A program made the translations under genes and the position numbers. Shown piece by piece: positions 63,661 to 64,000 of a stretch of DNA of 64,000 nucleotides. The notes beneath the pieces are model-generated. The model made no database searches, was not told the DNA's origin, and saw only the letters and a program-made list of their open reading frames with translations. Numbering within the stretch: position 1 is the first letter of the stretch; the number at the start of each line of letters is the position of its first letter. Source of the DNA: Deltaproteobacteria bacterium ADurb.Bin207 (GTDB lineage Bacteria; Myxococcota_A; Polyangia; Polyangiales; Polyangiaceae); assembly GCA_002070115.1 (NCBI GenBank), contig MWCO01000008.1:1-64000 (forward strand), given 5' to 3'.

Positions 63661-64000
63661 TTATGGTTTGGTTGTCTCCGCCACCGTGATGAACCGGGCG
63701 ACCGCGCGTTCGCAGGCCATCTTGATCAATTCATTTTCCGATTCGCGGTCCTCGGTCGGGGTCCCCGATTGCGTGAGTTTCGGCGCGAATTCCCCTTGAA
63801 GCGCTTGGTTAGGATACGTGAACATGGTCAGACGCACCCGAATCGTAAGGCTCGAGTCCGCATATTCGGGAGCTTCCACGGTGGGTTGAAGCAAATACCC
63901 TTGAACCTTATGCTTCTGTATCACAGCTTGCGCCTGGGCGGCCGTCTCTCCCGAAGGCGCCACCGCGGCGGCCGGATTCGCCAATAACGCCTTGCGCACG
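63661..64000 (-). CDS. C-terminal part of an unidentified gene (cut by window edge)
   Basis: At least 112 codons read on the minus strand to a stop at 63661; the frame is still open at the right edge, so the start lies outside. The visible part has strand-like stretches (VQGYLLQPTVEAPEYADSSL; TIRVRLTMFTYPNQALQGEF) and a helical end (SENELIKMACERAVARFITV). It resembles the C-terminal domain of some Myxococcota HEAT-repeat or lipoprotein-type proteins, but this is not firm. It is upstream of the HAMP-type gene by 106 bp in the same direction. Confidence 0.6.
   Translation of the reverse strand, partial: VRKALLANPAAAVAPSGETAAQAQAVIQKHKVQGYLLQPTVEAPEYADSSLTIRVRLTMFTYPNQALQGEFAPKLTQSGTPTEDRESENELIKMACERAVARFITVAETTKP

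Overview
The window looks like a chromosomal piece of a Myxococcota (former Deltaproteobacteria) genome of moderate GC. The signs are an S8 protease with a MYXO-CTERM-like tail, several TPR/PEGA envelope proteins, a eukaryotic-type Ser/Thr kinase, two sigma-54 activators (one with an FHA domain) and a gene order that closely resembles the Myxococcus gliding (glt/agl) cluster. No rRNA, CRISPR array or intact insertion sequence was seen. One tRNA with anticodon CAT is present.

Layout. 1-600: IS91-type transposase remnant behind a short AT-rich stretch. 601-6415 (-): tripartite RND efflux operon (outer-membrane lipoprotein, adaptor, pump). 6598-9054 (+): subtilisin-like protease with a MYXO-CTERM-like anchor, overlapping tail to tail with a TPR protein (9021-9860, -). 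9876-12797: scrambled accessory zone holding a decayed, internally deleted copy of the next TPR/PEGA gene, a second IS91-type remnant, an AT-rich island with one small gene ending in six DKSD repeats, and duplicated non-coding segments. 12798-18494 (+): compact four-gene unit (TPR/PEGA protein, FG-GAP lipoprotein, NtrC-type regulator, FGE/SUMF1-like lipoprotein). 18505-21039 (-): zinc-ribbon coiled-coil protein, Ser/Thr kinase and peroxiredoxin. 21084-21157: tRNA. 21416-28247: housekeeping genes uvrA, dksA-like, NUDIX, an HTH-receiver regulator and a cell-wall amidase. 28371-30443 (+): two envelope proteins of unknown role. 30508-37440: FHA/sigma-54 activator divergent from tandem GT4 glycosyltransferases, a long KamA-family radical SAM enzyme and a third glycosyltransferase. 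37569-39020 (+): two predicted outer-membrane beta-barrel proteins, ending at a strong two-way terminator.

39105-61348 (-) is the main block, seven collinear genes: periplasmic TPR protein, large periplasmic TPR protein (GltD/AgmU-like), TPR lipoprotein (GltE/AglT-like), small secreted protein (GltF-like), FHA-TM-AgmX/PglI-tail protein (GltG/PglI-like), TPR lipoprotein, and a giant roughly 3,800-residue cytoplasmic TPR protein (GltI/AgmK-like). The giant protein ends in what reads as an inactivated M48-type metallopeptidase domain. By analogy with M. xanthus this would be an envelope-spanning gliding-type machine: the FHA/TonB-tail protein links the cytoplasmic TPR giant to periplasmic TPR proteins and outer-membrane lipoproteins. 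The AglRQS motor, GltJ and MglA are not in this window, so the function (gliding, or a related Nfs-like surface-polymer machine) is not settled. 61771-64000 carries a Cys-rich lipoprotein, a YraN-family protein, a HAMP-type membrane protein and the end of an unidentified gene cut by the right edge.
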